Shown: positions 1 through 5,616 of the stretch, piece after piece
Layout: each line of letters opens with the position of its first letter
Position numbering within the stretch: the first letter of the stretch is position 1
NCBI GenBank assembly: GCA_009773995.1
Contig: VSMY01000074.1
Span: 1-13,702 of the forward strand
Direction: 5' to 3'
Source: Oscillibacter sp.
Lineage (GTDB): Bacteria; Bacillota; Clostridia; Oscillospirales; Oscillospiraceae
Length of the DNA: 13,702 nt
The notes under the pieces: model-generated
Seen by the model: the letters and a program-made list of their open reading frames with translations, nothing else
Told to the model about the DNA's origin: nothing
Databases searched by the model: none
Position numbers and translations under genes: made by a program

Positions 1-350
1 GGGAGGTGGTGCCCTCCTTCTTCGCAGGGGCGGCCTTCGGCTGCGCCGCGGGGCCCCTGCTGGGGCTTCCGGCGGGCTTTGCCGCCGCCCTGGGGCTGGT
101 GTCCGTGTTCTGCGGGGCCACCAACTGCCCCCTGGCCTCCATCGCCCTGGCCATCGAACTCTTTGGAAGCGGGGGCCTTTTGTACTACGCCCTGGCCTGC
201 TGCGTCAGCTACGTCCTCTCCGGCTACGGGGGGCTGTACTCCAGCCAGACCATCCTCCACTCCAAGCTGAAGGGGCGGTATATCAACGTACATACCAACG
301 ACGGGCCGGTGGAGAGCGACCCGCCGGCGGAGGCGAATCTCCCCCTGTAG
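1..350 (+). CDS. ClC-family chloride/fluoride channel or antiporter, C-terminal fragment (5' end outside window)
   Basis: The reading frame is open from base 3 to the TAG at 348-350, leaving about 115 residues. The visible start, GEVVPSFFAGAAFG, matches the conserved ClC-family segment before the last membrane helices. It is followed by LPAGFAAALGLVSVFCGATNCPLAS and ELFG, another conserved ClC stretch, then a hydrophobic helix (LLYYALACCVSYVLSG) and a short polar tail. No CBS domains follow, so this is the short ClC form. ClC proteins are inner-membrane anion channels or proton-coupled antiporters. The selectivity-filter motifs that would separate chloride from fluoride (CLC-F) types lie upstream of the window, so the substrate cannot be assigned. 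The stop codon lies inside a GTAGGGGCGG repeat, and the next gene converges on it. Confidence 0.85.
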   Translation, partial: EVVPSFFAGAAFGCAAGPLLGLPAGFAAALGLVSVFCGATNCPLASIALAIELFGSGGLLYYALACCVSYVLSGYGGLYSSQTILHSKLKGRYINVHTNDGPVESDPPAEANLPL

Positions 351-373
351 GGGCGGACCTATGTGTCCGCCCG
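346..373. repeat. REP-like short palindromic repeat (copy 1)
   Basis: GTAGGGGCGGAC is followed by CTATGT and then GTCCGCCC. The 8-bp stem is 351-358 with 365-372, around a 6-base loop. It shares its outer sequence with the copies near 1979 and 2033. It supplies the TAG stop of the ClC gene (348-350) and, on the other strand, the TAG stop of the CMD gene (359-361). There is no T-tract, so it is not a standard intrinsic terminator, though it may stabilise both convergent 3' ends. Confidence 0.65.
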
Positions 374-757
374 CCCCGGCGCTCTGCCCTGCTCCTCAAA
401 CACCCGCTTCGCCGCGAAGACGGCGTTCAGCACCCTGGGGAAGCCCGTATAGGGGACGCACTGGAGAAGCGTCTCCACAATCTTCTCCGGCGAAAGGCCC
501 ACGTTCAGGGCGGCGTTAAGATGTACCTCCAGCTGGGGCTCACAGCCCCCGGCGGTGAGGAGGCTGGCCAGGGTAATCATCTCCCGCTCCTCCAGGCTCA
601 GCCCCGGGCGGGCGTAGATGTCCCCAAAGGCAAACTCGGCGATGTACCGCCCCAGGTCCGGCGCGACGCCCTCCAGGGAGCGTATGACCGTCTCGCCTCC
701 GCCGCCGTCGATCCTGTCCAGCAGCTCCATGCCCCGTTCAAACCGTGTCTGTTCCAT
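359..757 (-). CDS. Carboxymuconolactone decarboxylase (CMD)-like protein
   Basis: This gene encodes 132 residues, about the usual length for a single-domain CMD protein. The core RPGLSLEEREMITLASLLTAGG, then EVHLNAALNVGLSPEKIVETLL and YTGFPRVLNAV, matches the gamma-carboxymuconolactone decarboxylase type. It keeps the conserved Glu and His (H79) but has only one Cys (C72) where AhpD-type members have CxxC, so peroxidase-partner activity is unlikely. The start is chosen because AGGAGGT sits ten bases upstream; the frame runs open further but lacks CMD homology there. A MerR-type promoter precedes it and a MerR gene is divergent. Comparable MerR/CMD pairs in Firmicutes respond to aldehydes or other electrophiles, so a stress-inducible detoxification role is inferred. 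The true substrate is unknown. Confidence 0.88.
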   Translation of the reverse strand: MEQTRFERGMELLDRIDGGGGETVIRSLEGVAPDLGRYIAEFAFGDIYARPGLSLEEREMITLASLLTAGGCEPQLEVHLNAALNVGLSPEKIVETLLQCVPYTGFPRVLNAVFAAKRVFEEQGRAPGRADT

Positions 758-791
758 GCTTGCGTTACCTCCTGAAATCAATTGTAACTGG

Positions 792-822
792 AGCGTAATC
801 CTTAAACCATGGTTTATGTCAA
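792..822 (-). promoter_or_regulatory. MerR-type promoter with 19-bp spacer and palindromic operator
   Basis: Read on the minus strand, a perfect -35 TTGACA (817-822) and a -10-like TACGCT (792-797) are separated by 19 bp, the overlong spacer typical of MerR-activated promoters. The spacer contains a perfect 14-bp palindrome, TAAACCATGGTTTA (803-816). It drives the CMD gene, and the divergent merR gene lies 26 bp beyond the -35. The position suggests that the MerR protein untwists this promoter on effector binding and may also control itself. Confidence 0.72.
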
Positions 823-847
823 GACTTTTTTCAAGGCGGTGTTCCCT

Positions 848-1216
848 ATGACCATCGGCGAGATGTCCCGGCGGACCGGACTGCCGGAGAGCACCCTGCG
901 GTATTACGAGAAGAAGGGCCTCCTCCGGGTCTCCCGGGACGGCGGCGGGCGGCGGGACTACGGGGAGGATGACGTCGCCTGGGTCCAATTCCTCCGCCGA
1001 CTGAAGGAGACCGGGATGCCCCTGAAGGACATCCGCCGCTATTCTGAGCTTCGCTACGCCGGGGAAGGCACCATGCCGGAGCGGCTGGAGATGCTCCGGG
1101 CTCACCGGGAATACGTTCTGAACCAGCGCCGCCGGTGGGACGAGTATCTGGAGAACCTGGACGAGAAAATCGGCATCTACGAACACTCTATTGAAGGCCG
1201 CTCCGGCCCCGCATAA
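848..1216 (+). CDS. MerR-family transcriptional regulator
   Basis: This gene encodes 122 residues. The N-terminal winged helix-turn-helix begins MTIGEMSRRTGLPESTLRYY and runs to about residue 70, with the typical RYYEKKGLL and a RRDY wing. A dimerisation helix or coiled coil follows (about 78-115). There is no C-terminal effector domain and no conserved metal-binding Cys, so it belongs to the small stress-type MerR group (AdhR/YyaN-like), not the metal sensors. The ATG at 848 is chosen because the domain begins there. An in-frame ATG at 809 lies inside the operator palindrome and is unlikely. The ribosome site is weak (AAGGCGG). The gene ends directly in a hairpin terminator. Its likely target is the divergent CMD promoter. 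Confidence 0.9.
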   Translation: MTIGEMSRRTGLPESTLRYYEKKGLLRVSRDGGGRRDYGEDDVAWVQFLRRLKETGMPLKDIRRYSELRYAGEGTMPERLEMLRAHREYVLNQRRRWDEYLENLDEKIGIYEHSIEGRSGPA

Positions 1217-1273
1217 AAACGCGCCTCCCGAGGCATACTGTCCCAAACAGTATCTGCCATGGGAGGCGTTTTT
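1215..1273 (+). terminator. Intrinsic terminator of merR that also contains the ribosome site of the next gene
   Basis: A long hairpin begins at the merR stop codon. The outer stem pairs CGCCTCCC-type sequence (1222-1229) with GGGAGGCG (1261-1268), extended by A1215-1219 with T1269-1273. The inner stem pairs GGCA (1232-1235) and TACTGT (1236-1241) with ACAGTA (1247-1252) and TGCC (1255-1258). A T5 tract follows. The 3' arm GGGAGG (1261-1266) is also the only Shine-Dalgarno site for the ATG at 1275, so read-through RNA would have that site paired. Confidence 0.65.
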
Positions 1274-1274
1274 G

Positions 1275-1982
1275 ATGACTGAGATGTTACAAGAGACCGG
1301 CATGACCGTCCTGACCACCCTGCTGTCCATCCTGGCGCTGTTCCTCCTCACCAAGCTGATGGGGGCCAAGCAGGTGTCCCAGATGACCATGTTCGACTAT
1401 GTGGTGGGCATCACCATCGGCTCCGCCGCCGCGGAGCTGGCAACCGAATTGGAGGAGCCCCACAAGCCCCTGACCGCCATCATCGTCTACGGCCTGGTGG
1501 CCGCGGCCATCTCCGTCCTGTGCTGCAGGTCCCTGAAGGCCCGCGCCGTCATCGCCGGGCGGCCCCTGGTGCTGCTGGAGGACGGGGTCATCTACCGGGA
1601 GAACCTGAAAAAGGCCAAGCTGGACCTGAACGAGTTTCTGACCTACTGCCGCATCGGCGGCTGGTTCGACTTGAGCCAGCTCCAGACCGCCGTCTTTGAG
1701 CACAACGGCACCGTCAGCTTCCTGCCCAAGGAAACGGACCGCCCCGCCACCCCGGCGGACCTGAACAAGAACCCCTCCCAGTCCCAGGTGCAGACCCCCT
1801 TCGTCATGGACGGGAAGCTGCTTTCCGGCAACCTCCGCCAGGCGGGGAAGGAGGACGCCTGGGTCCGCCGGGCCCTGCTCCGCCAAGGCTACCGGGACGA
1901 GGGGGAGGTCTTCCTGGCCCTCTGGGGCGGGGGAGAGGATTTGACGGTGTTTCCCATGGACCCGAAGCGGACCGGCGTGTAG
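1275..1982 (+). CDS. DUF421-domain membrane protein (YetF/YdfR-like)
   Basis: This gene encodes 235 residues. A first membrane helix (about 10-29) is followed by the DUF421 signature TKLMGAKQVSQMTMFDYVVGITIGS, a helix at about 39-55 and another at about 67-84. A soluble C-terminal part then has RPLVLLEDGVIYRENLKKAKLDLNEFLTYCR and GWFDLSQLQTAVFEHNGTVSFLPK, the usual DUF421 cytoplasmic domain. Members include Bacillus YetF and germination-related YdfR/YkjA relatives; the biochemical role is not established. The start at 1275 has GGGAGG eight bases upstream. No separate promoter is obvious, so expression may depend on read-through of the merR terminator. The TAG stop (1980-1982) comes from a palindromic repeat. 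Confidence 0.88.
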   Translation: MTEMLQETGMTVLTTLLSILALFLLTKLMGAKQVSQMTMFDYVVGITIGSAAAELATELEEPHKPLTAIIVYGLVAAAISVLCCRSLKARAVIAGRPLVLLEDGVIYRENLKKAKLDLNEFLTYCRIGGWFDLSQLQTAVFEHNGTVSFLPKETDRPATPADLNKNPSQSQVQTPFVMDGKLLSGNLRQAGKEDAWVRRALLRQGYRDEGEVFLALWGGGEDLTVFPMDPKRTGV

Positions 1983-2003
1983 GGGCGGCAATCTGCCGCC
2001 CGT
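1979..2003. repeat. REP-like short palindromic repeat (copy 2)
   Basis: GTAGGGGCGGCA, ATC and TGCCGCCC form an 8-bp stem (1983-1990 with 1994-2001) with a 3-base loop. It has the same outer GTAGGGGCGG as copy 1 and again supplies the TAG stop of the upstream gene (1980-1982). It lies in the opposite orientation to copy 3, about 30 bp away. Confidence 0.65.
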
Positions 2004-2032
2004 CCCTCCAGAAAAACCGGACCTTTGAGGAG

Positions 2033-2057
2033 TCGGGCGGATAATATCCGCCCCTAC
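2033..2057. repeat. REP-like short palindromic repeat (copy 3, inverted)
   Basis: GGGCGGATA, one A, then TATCCGCCCCTAC form a 9-bp inverted repeat (2035-2043 with 2045-2053). The outer end CCGCCCCTAC is the reverse complement of the GTAGGGGCGG that opens copy 2. Copies 2 and 3 can therefore fold separately or as one large stem across 1979-2057. They sit between the convergent DUF421 and HAD genes. Confidence 0.65.
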
Positions 2058-2074
2058 GAGCCGTTTTCCGGGCC

Positions 2075-2725
2075 TCAATGGGCCAGAATAAACGCCTCCA
2101 GTTCCTCCGGGGTTTTCACCACGGCCACCGCTCCGGCCTCCTCCAGCTCCCCCGGCGGGGCGTAGCCGAAGAATTCCACCCCGGCGCAGTCCACGCCGCA
2201 GGCTCGGGCCCCCAGCACGTCGAACTTCCGGTCTCCCACCATCAGCGCCTGGGCGGGGTCCGTCACGCCCAGCTGGCGCATAGCCTCCCGGACCACGTCC
2301 TCTTTCTCCCAGTCCCCGTGGGGCGGGCTGCCCACCAGGGCGGAGAGATGCGGCGTAAAGCCAAAGCGGGCGCAGATGGAAATACAAAGGTTCTCCGGCT
2401 TGGAGGAAGCCAGGGCCAGCGTATAGCCCCGGGCCTTCAAGCGGCCCATGACGGCCTCCATGCCCGGGGCCGCCTGGTTCTCATACTGGCCCACGGGCTC
2501 GTAGACCAGGCGGAAGCGCTCCACCGCCTCCGCCGCCTTCTCGGGGCTGTAGCCGCAGAAGCGGATAAAGGAATCCTGGAGGGGCGGGCCGATGAAGCGG
2601 AGCAGGGTCTCCTCCTCCGGCAGGGGGTCTCCATAGCCCAGGATGGTCTCCCGGACACAGTGGACGATGCCCTCCCGGGAGTCCGTCAGAGTCCCGTCCA
2701 GGTCAAAGAGGATGGTACGGTACAT
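2075..2725 (-). CDS. HAD-family phosphatase (phosphoglycolate phosphatase / Gph-like)
   Basis: This gene encodes 216 residues. HAD motif I is FDLDGTLTDS, with nucleophile D8 and acid/base D10. A helical cap (about 15-85) follows, with the IGPPLQDSF segment common in clostridial Gph-like proteins. Motif II is ALASSK (S107), the motif III lysine is probably K141, and motif IV is VGDRKFD with D165 and D169. All catalytic residues are present. The family removes phosphate from small phosphoesters such as phosphoglycolate, nucleotides or sugar phosphates; the substrate is not predictable. The start is fixed by GAGGAG seven bases upstream and by the N-terminal motif. One base separates it from the stop of the upstream hydrolase gene, so the two are probably co-translated. 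Confidence 0.9.
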   Translation of the reverse strand: MYRTILFDLDGTLTDSREGIVHCVRETILGYGDPLPEEETLLRFIGPPLQDSFIRFCGYSPEKAAEAVERFRLVYEPVGQYENQAAPGMEAVMGRLKARGYTLALASSKPENLCISICARFGFTPHLSALVGSPPHGDWEKEDVVREAMRQLGVTDPAQALMVGDRKFDVLGARACGVDCAGVEFFGYAPPGELEEAGAVAVVKTPEELEAFILAH

Positions 2726-2726
2726 A

Positions 2727-3350
2727 TCAAGTCTCCTCACAAAATTTTGGAACGATGACGCCGTAGGCGTATGCGCCCAGCTCCACGGTCGGAATCTCCA
2801 TCTTCCGGTATTCGGGCCACAGGGCCAAAAAGTCCTCCACCCCGCCCACGTTGGGCAGGCCATAGGGCGCGTGGCGGTAGTGCATGGGGATGATACAGAC
2901 AGGGTCCAGAGCCTCGCAGACGGCCTTGGCCCCCGCCGCGTCGATGGTGTAGAAGCCGCCCACGGGAATCAAAACCGCGTCCAGGGGCCCGACGGCCTCG
3001 GCCTGCTCCGGCGAAAGCTGGTGGCCCAGGTCCCCCAGATGGGCGATGGTGAACCCGCCCGCCGAGAGGATGTGAATCGTGTTGCTTCCCCGGAGGGCCC
3101 CGCCCTGATCGTCGTGGAAGGTCTCCACGGTGCGGATCGTGAAGGGGCAGGGTTCGTCAAAGGGAACCACTTCCGCCTGGTCCGCGGCGTTGTGGTCAAA
3201 ATGGCCGTGGCTGCACAGAATTTTGTGGACCCGGAGCTTCCGGCCCTTCAGGGGCGGGTAGCCCTCCACGCCGGTGTAGGGGTCCAGCAGGATGGTATAG
3301 CCGCCGTGCTCCACCAGGAAGCAGGCGTGGCCCAGCCAGGTGAGTTTCAT
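2727..3350 (-). CDS. Metallo-beta-lactamase-fold metal-dependent hydrolase (UPF0173/UlaG-like)
   Basis: This gene encodes 207 residues. The metal-binding motif is SHGHFDH (H48, H50, D52, H53). Further ligand candidates are H79, HLGD (H104, D107) and MHYRH (H157). The N-terminal TWLGHACFLVEHGGYTILLDP is the usual first beta hairpin of UlaG/YtkL-type MBL proteins. These are cytoplasmic hydrolases with varied or unknown substrates. The chosen ATG has AAGGAGG eight bases upstream; extending the frame would add a low-quality, Arg-rich segment read from the terminator. It is the first gene of a two-gene operon with the HAD phosphatase and has its own promoter overlapping the end of the previous gene. 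Two hydrolases expressed as a pair suggests consecutive cleavage steps or a shared housekeeping role, but this is inference. Confidence 0.9.
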   Translation of the reverse strand: MKLTWLGHACFLVEHGGYTILLDPYTGVEGYPPLKGRKLRVHKILCSHGHFDHNAADQAEVVPFDEPCPFTIRTVETFHDDQGGALRGSNTIHILSAGGFTIAHLGDLGHQLSPEQAEAVGPLDAVLIPVGGFYTIDAAGAKAVCEALDPVCIIPMHYRHAPYGLPNVGGVEDFLALWPEYRKMEIPTVELGAYAYGVIVPKFCEET

Positions 3351-3376
3351 ATCAGCATCCTCCTTATGCGTATTTG

Positions 3377-3411
3377 AAAAAACCGAGGGAGCGGGCTTTG
3401 CCCGCTCCCTC
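3377..3411 (-). terminator. Intrinsic terminator after the DUF4349 gene
   Basis: A perfect 12-bp stem (3385-3396 with 3400-3411) surrounds a 3-base loop. On the minus strand it is followed by GGTTTTTT. It lies 13 bp after the DUF4349 stop codon and 27 bp before the ATG of the hydrolase gene. Confidence 0.88.
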
Positions 3412-3440
3412 AGTATACCAGACTTACGGCTGTTTGTCAT
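3412..3440 (-). promoter_or_regulatory. Promoter for the MBL-HAD operon, overlapping the DUF4349 stop
   Basis: On the minus strand, ATGACA (3435-3440), a 17-bp spacer and TATACT (3412-3417) lie in order, with an upstream TG giving an extended -10 (TGGTATACT). Five of six bases match the consensus in each box. Transcription would begin near 3405, inside the 5' arm of the terminator hairpin, so RNA from this promoter could not form the full terminator stem. Confidence 0.65.
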
Positions 3441-4461
3441 CCGGGTTTTTCGGCTCGTCCTTCTTCTTCCGCTTGAAAAAGCCGTCCCGTTTCGCCTTGG
3501 GCTCCTGGAAGGGTCCCCCAAAGCGCTCCGCCCGCCGGGCCTGAGCCCGCTTGGATGCCTTCACCGCCGCCAGAACGATGAGGGCCAGGAGGACCATCCA
3601 CGTCCAGTTGTAGGCCAGGTACACGGCCACGTCCTGGAGGAAGTCCCCGAAGCCGTGGAGCCCGTCCGTAAAGGCGTTCCCCAGGCGGCTTGCGAAGGTG
3701 GGCGGGGCCTCTTCCACCGTGGTGAGGCGCAGGACCTCCCGCAGCCGCACGTCGACGGTGGCGAAGTCCACCAGGGAGTCGTAGTGCCGGAGGGAGCCGG
3801 TGAGCTGCTCAATCTGGTACTCCGTCTCGCTGATGGCGTTTTCCAGGTCGATGATATCCTCCATGTTCTCCGCCTTCGCAAGCAGGGCCAGGAGCCGGTC
3901 CATCTTGGTCCGCTGGGTTTCCAGGCGGCTCTCCGTGTCGTAGTACAGCTCGCTGATGTTGTCCGCGTTCCGGCTCTGGCTGGTGACGTGGCTGATTTCC
4001 CCCACGGTCTTCAAAAAGCCCCGGAACTCCTTAGCCGGAACCCGGACGGTGTAGCTGGCGCTCCGGCTTCCGTCGCCGTAGCTGTCGGCGGAGGCGTACT
4101 CGAGATACCCGCCCAGCTTGTCCACCAGTTCCTCCAGGGCGGCGGTGCAGGCGTCGTAGTCCTGGGTCTCCGCCTCAATCTCGGCGGTGTAGACCATTTT
4201 CGCGTTGGCCAGGCGGTTCTCGGCCTGGCTTTCGCCCTCCTCAGGGGCCGCGCCCGGCCCGGCGTCGTCGGCGGGAGCGTCGAAGCCAAACTCCATCGTT
4301 TGGGATTTCCAGTTGTCCACTCCGCCGGTGTCGTAGGCCGTCTGGATTTCGCTGACCGCGGGGGCGCCGTCGCTTCCTCCGCTGTAGCCGCCTCCTCCGC
4401 AGCCGGTGAGGGCCAGGGCCGTCAGCAAGGCGGCCAGGAACAGGGCAAGTCCTCTCTTCAT
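3424..4461 (-). CDS. DUF4349-domain lipoprotein with C-terminal membrane helix
   Basis: This gene encodes 345 residues. It has a lipoprotein signal (MKRGLALFLAALLTALALTGC, lipidated C21) followed by a Gly-rich linker. The DUF4349 region (about 88-305) opens with MVYTAEIEAETQDYDACTAALEELV and includes GYLEYASADSYGDGSRSASYTVRVPA. A coiled coil lies at about 168-230 (RLETQRTKMDRLLALL to ISETEYQIEQLTGSL). The family's end pattern, with LYNWTWMV-type residues, forms a membrane helix at about 282-302, followed by a basic Lys/Arg tail. The protein is therefore anchored by both lipid and helix. The function of DUF4349 is not established. The start has AAGGAGG eight bases upstream. The gene stands alone, bracketed by terminators. 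Confidence 0.88.
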   Translation of the reverse strand: MKRGLALFLAALLTALALTGCGGGGYSGGSDGAPAVSEIQTAYDTGGVDNWKSQTMEFGFDAPADDAGPGAAPEEGESQAENRLANAKMVYTAEIEAETQDYDACTAALEELVDKLGGYLEYASADSYGDGSRSASYTVRVPAKEFRGFLKTVGEISHVTSQSRNADNISELYYDTESRLETQRTKMDRLLALLAKAENMEDIIDLENAISETEYQIEQLTGSLRHYDSLVDFATVDVRLREVLRLTTVEEAPPTFASRLGNAFTDGLHGFGDFLQDVAVYLAYNWTWMVLLALIVLAAVKASKRAQARRAERFGGPFQEPKAKRDGFFKRKKKDEPKNPDDKQP

Positions 4462-4480
4462 CCGTGCATCCTCCTTTTCC

Positions 4481-4514
4481 GCCCCGTCTTCCAAGCGGGG
4501 CTCTTAACTTTATA
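4481..4514 (-). promoter_or_regulatory. Possible promoter and 5'-end hairpin for the DUF4349 gene
   Basis: TATAAA (4509-4514, minus strand) is a good -10 box, but no -35 at the usual spacing matches the consensus. Just downstream, GCCCCG/CGGGGC (4496-4501 with 4481-4486) forms a 6-bp hairpin with a 9-base loop. If transcription starts near 4502 this hairpin would sit at the extreme 5' end of the mRNA, ahead of the ribosome site at about 4468-4474. Confidence 0.35.
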
Positions 4515-4564
4515 GACGGATTTCACCGGGGAAAGGTTCCGGGGCTTCCAAACTTTTTTCCCAT

Positions 4565-4589
4565 AAAAACAGGGCCCCGTCCGGGGCCC
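4565..4589 (-). terminator. Intrinsic terminator after the HExxH/CxxC gene
   Basis: On the minus strand, a GC-only hairpin pairs 4582-4589 with 4572-4579 around a very small loop and is followed by TGTTTTT. It lies 13 bp beyond the stop codon at 4603. Confidence 0.85.
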
Positions 4590-4602
4590 CGCTTCATCCC
4601 TA

Positions 4603-5523
4603 TTACGCCACCGCGGAGAAGGGGGCGCGCTTCTGGTCTTCCTGATTCTGCCGGGCCAGGTCCTGCTGCTGGGCGGCGTTGTCCGTGTCCGCCTTGGTGA
4701 CGGTGCGGGTGGTGCCGCCGGAGACGTAGGACTTGCCGCACTCCGGACAGATTTCCGTGTGCATGGTCACGTTCTGGCTGACCACCTTCCGGCCCTCCCG
4801 GTCGGCCTTGGCCTGCTCCCGGACCACATGCTCCATCTCATGGCCCCGGACGGCGGAGGCCGCCTGTTCCGGCTTGACGTTGGTGGGCGTCTGGAAGGAC
4901 ACGCCCATGTCGTCGGACCCGTCCTGATACTTCCGGTTTTCGCAGGTCTCGCACTCGCCCTCTTTCAGGGCCTCCTGGGCGCTCTCGGCCCCCTGGGCGG
5001 TTTTGCCGTCCAGGGTCTTTTCGTCCTCCGCGTCCTTCTCCTCTTGGCCCGGAAGGCCGGGGAGCTTCGCATCCTCCGCCTTGGGCGCGCCGTTTAAGAG
5101 CGCGTCCTCCGCGCCCTCCAGGTCGTTCCGGCCCAGGGCGTTCTCGGCCTGGGCCAGCTCGCCCTCCAGGGCGCTTTTCCGGGAGCCGTCCACGGGGGAG
5201 AGGCCCTCTTTCCCGGTTTCCACAAAGAGCCCGTCGGGCTGCACCTCGCCGTACCGGGTCCGCATCCGCCCGGCCATGGCCGCCGGATCGTTTTCCAGCC
5301 GGGCCGTCAGCTCCGGCAGGGACGCCTCGTTCCGGGAGAGGGGGCGCACGGCCTTCACCGGCTCCACCGGGGTCTCGGGGGAGCTTTTCCGGGCGGTCCA
5401 AACCTGCTGCCGGGCCTGCTGGGCGCCGTGGGCGTTCCGAATATTTTCCGACAGCCGGGACTGGTAAAACGCCCCCACGGAGCCCATGCCGAAGCTCCCG
5501 ACGCCTGAAATTCCACCGACCAT
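4603..5523 (-). CDS. Uncharacterised clostridial protein with HExxH and two CxxC motifs
   Basis: This gene encodes 306 residues with no signal peptide or clear membrane helix. The N-terminus is Gly/Ser-rich (MVGGISGVGSFGMGSVGAFY). A long charged middle (about 40-188) is rich in Glu, Ala and Lys and probably disordered or helical. The conserved-looking part is about 190-282: CETCENRKYQDGSDDMGVSF (C191, C194), then RGHEMEHV with an exact HExxH (H228, E229, H232), then ICPECGKSYVSGGTTRTV (C259, C262). Similar C-terminal domains occur in short clostridial hypothetical proteins. The pattern suggests a structural zinc on the two CxxC pairs and possibly a zincin-type metalloprotease site, loosely like SprA-related proteins, but no activity is known. 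It has its own promoter and terminator. Confidence 0.8.
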   Translation of the reverse strand: MVGGISGVGSFGMGSVGAFYQSRLSENIRNAHGAQQARQQVWTARKSSPETPVEPVKAVRPLSRNEASLPELTARLENDPAAMAGRMRTRYGEVQPDGLFVETGKEGLSPVDGSRKSALEGELAQAENALGRNDLEGAEDALLNGAPKAEDAKLPGLPGQEEKDAEDEKTLDGKTAQGAESAQEALKEGECETCENRKYQDGSDDMGVSFQTPTNVKPEQAASAVRGHEMEHVVREQAKADREGRKVVSQNVTMHTEICPECGKSYVSGGTTRTVTKADTDNAAQQQDLARQNQEDQKRAPFSAVA

Positions 5524-5572
5524 AGAATCACCTCATATCTGAATTGCCTTGCGGCGAAACTCTAACAAATAC

Positions 5573-5600
5573 AGTATACCAGATTCTGCCCAAAGCGCAA
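5573..5600 (-). promoter_or_regulatory. Promoter for the HExxH/CxxC gene
   Basis: On the minus strand, TTGCGC (5595-5600), a 16-bp spacer and TATACT (5573-5578) are preceded by TG, giving an extended -10 TGGTATACT. Its -10 region shares the 12-mer CAGTATACCAGA (plus strand) with the promoter at 3412. The ribosome site GAGGTG lies five bases before the ATG at 5523. Confidence 0.65.
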
Positions 5601-5616
5601 GCCTTTTTTCGCCCCC

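Noticed and set aside
809..850. Upstream ATG (809) as the start of the MerR gene
   Set aside because: That ATG is inside the operator palindrome and the MerR fold begins at the ATG at 848; the extra residues match nothing in the family.
758..1390. Upstream extension of the CMD frame on the minus strand
   Set aside because: It would read antisense through merR and its promoter, while a strong AGGAGG site and the family N-terminus fit the ATG at 757.
1287..2387. Minus-strand open frame of 366 residues across the DUF421 gene and the repeats
   Set aside because: It spans two convergent real genes and the palindromic repeats, and its Gly/Arg-rich composition is typical of antisense frames in GC-rich DNA.
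3340..4515. Plus-strand open frame of 391 residues opposite the DUF4349 gene
   Set aside because: It runs through a terminator hairpin and a promoter of the minus strand and shows no protein family pattern.
5584..5616. Terminator for the hydroxy-acid dehydrogenase
   Set aside because: There is an A/T run in this gap but no convincing hairpin before a T-tract on the minus strand.
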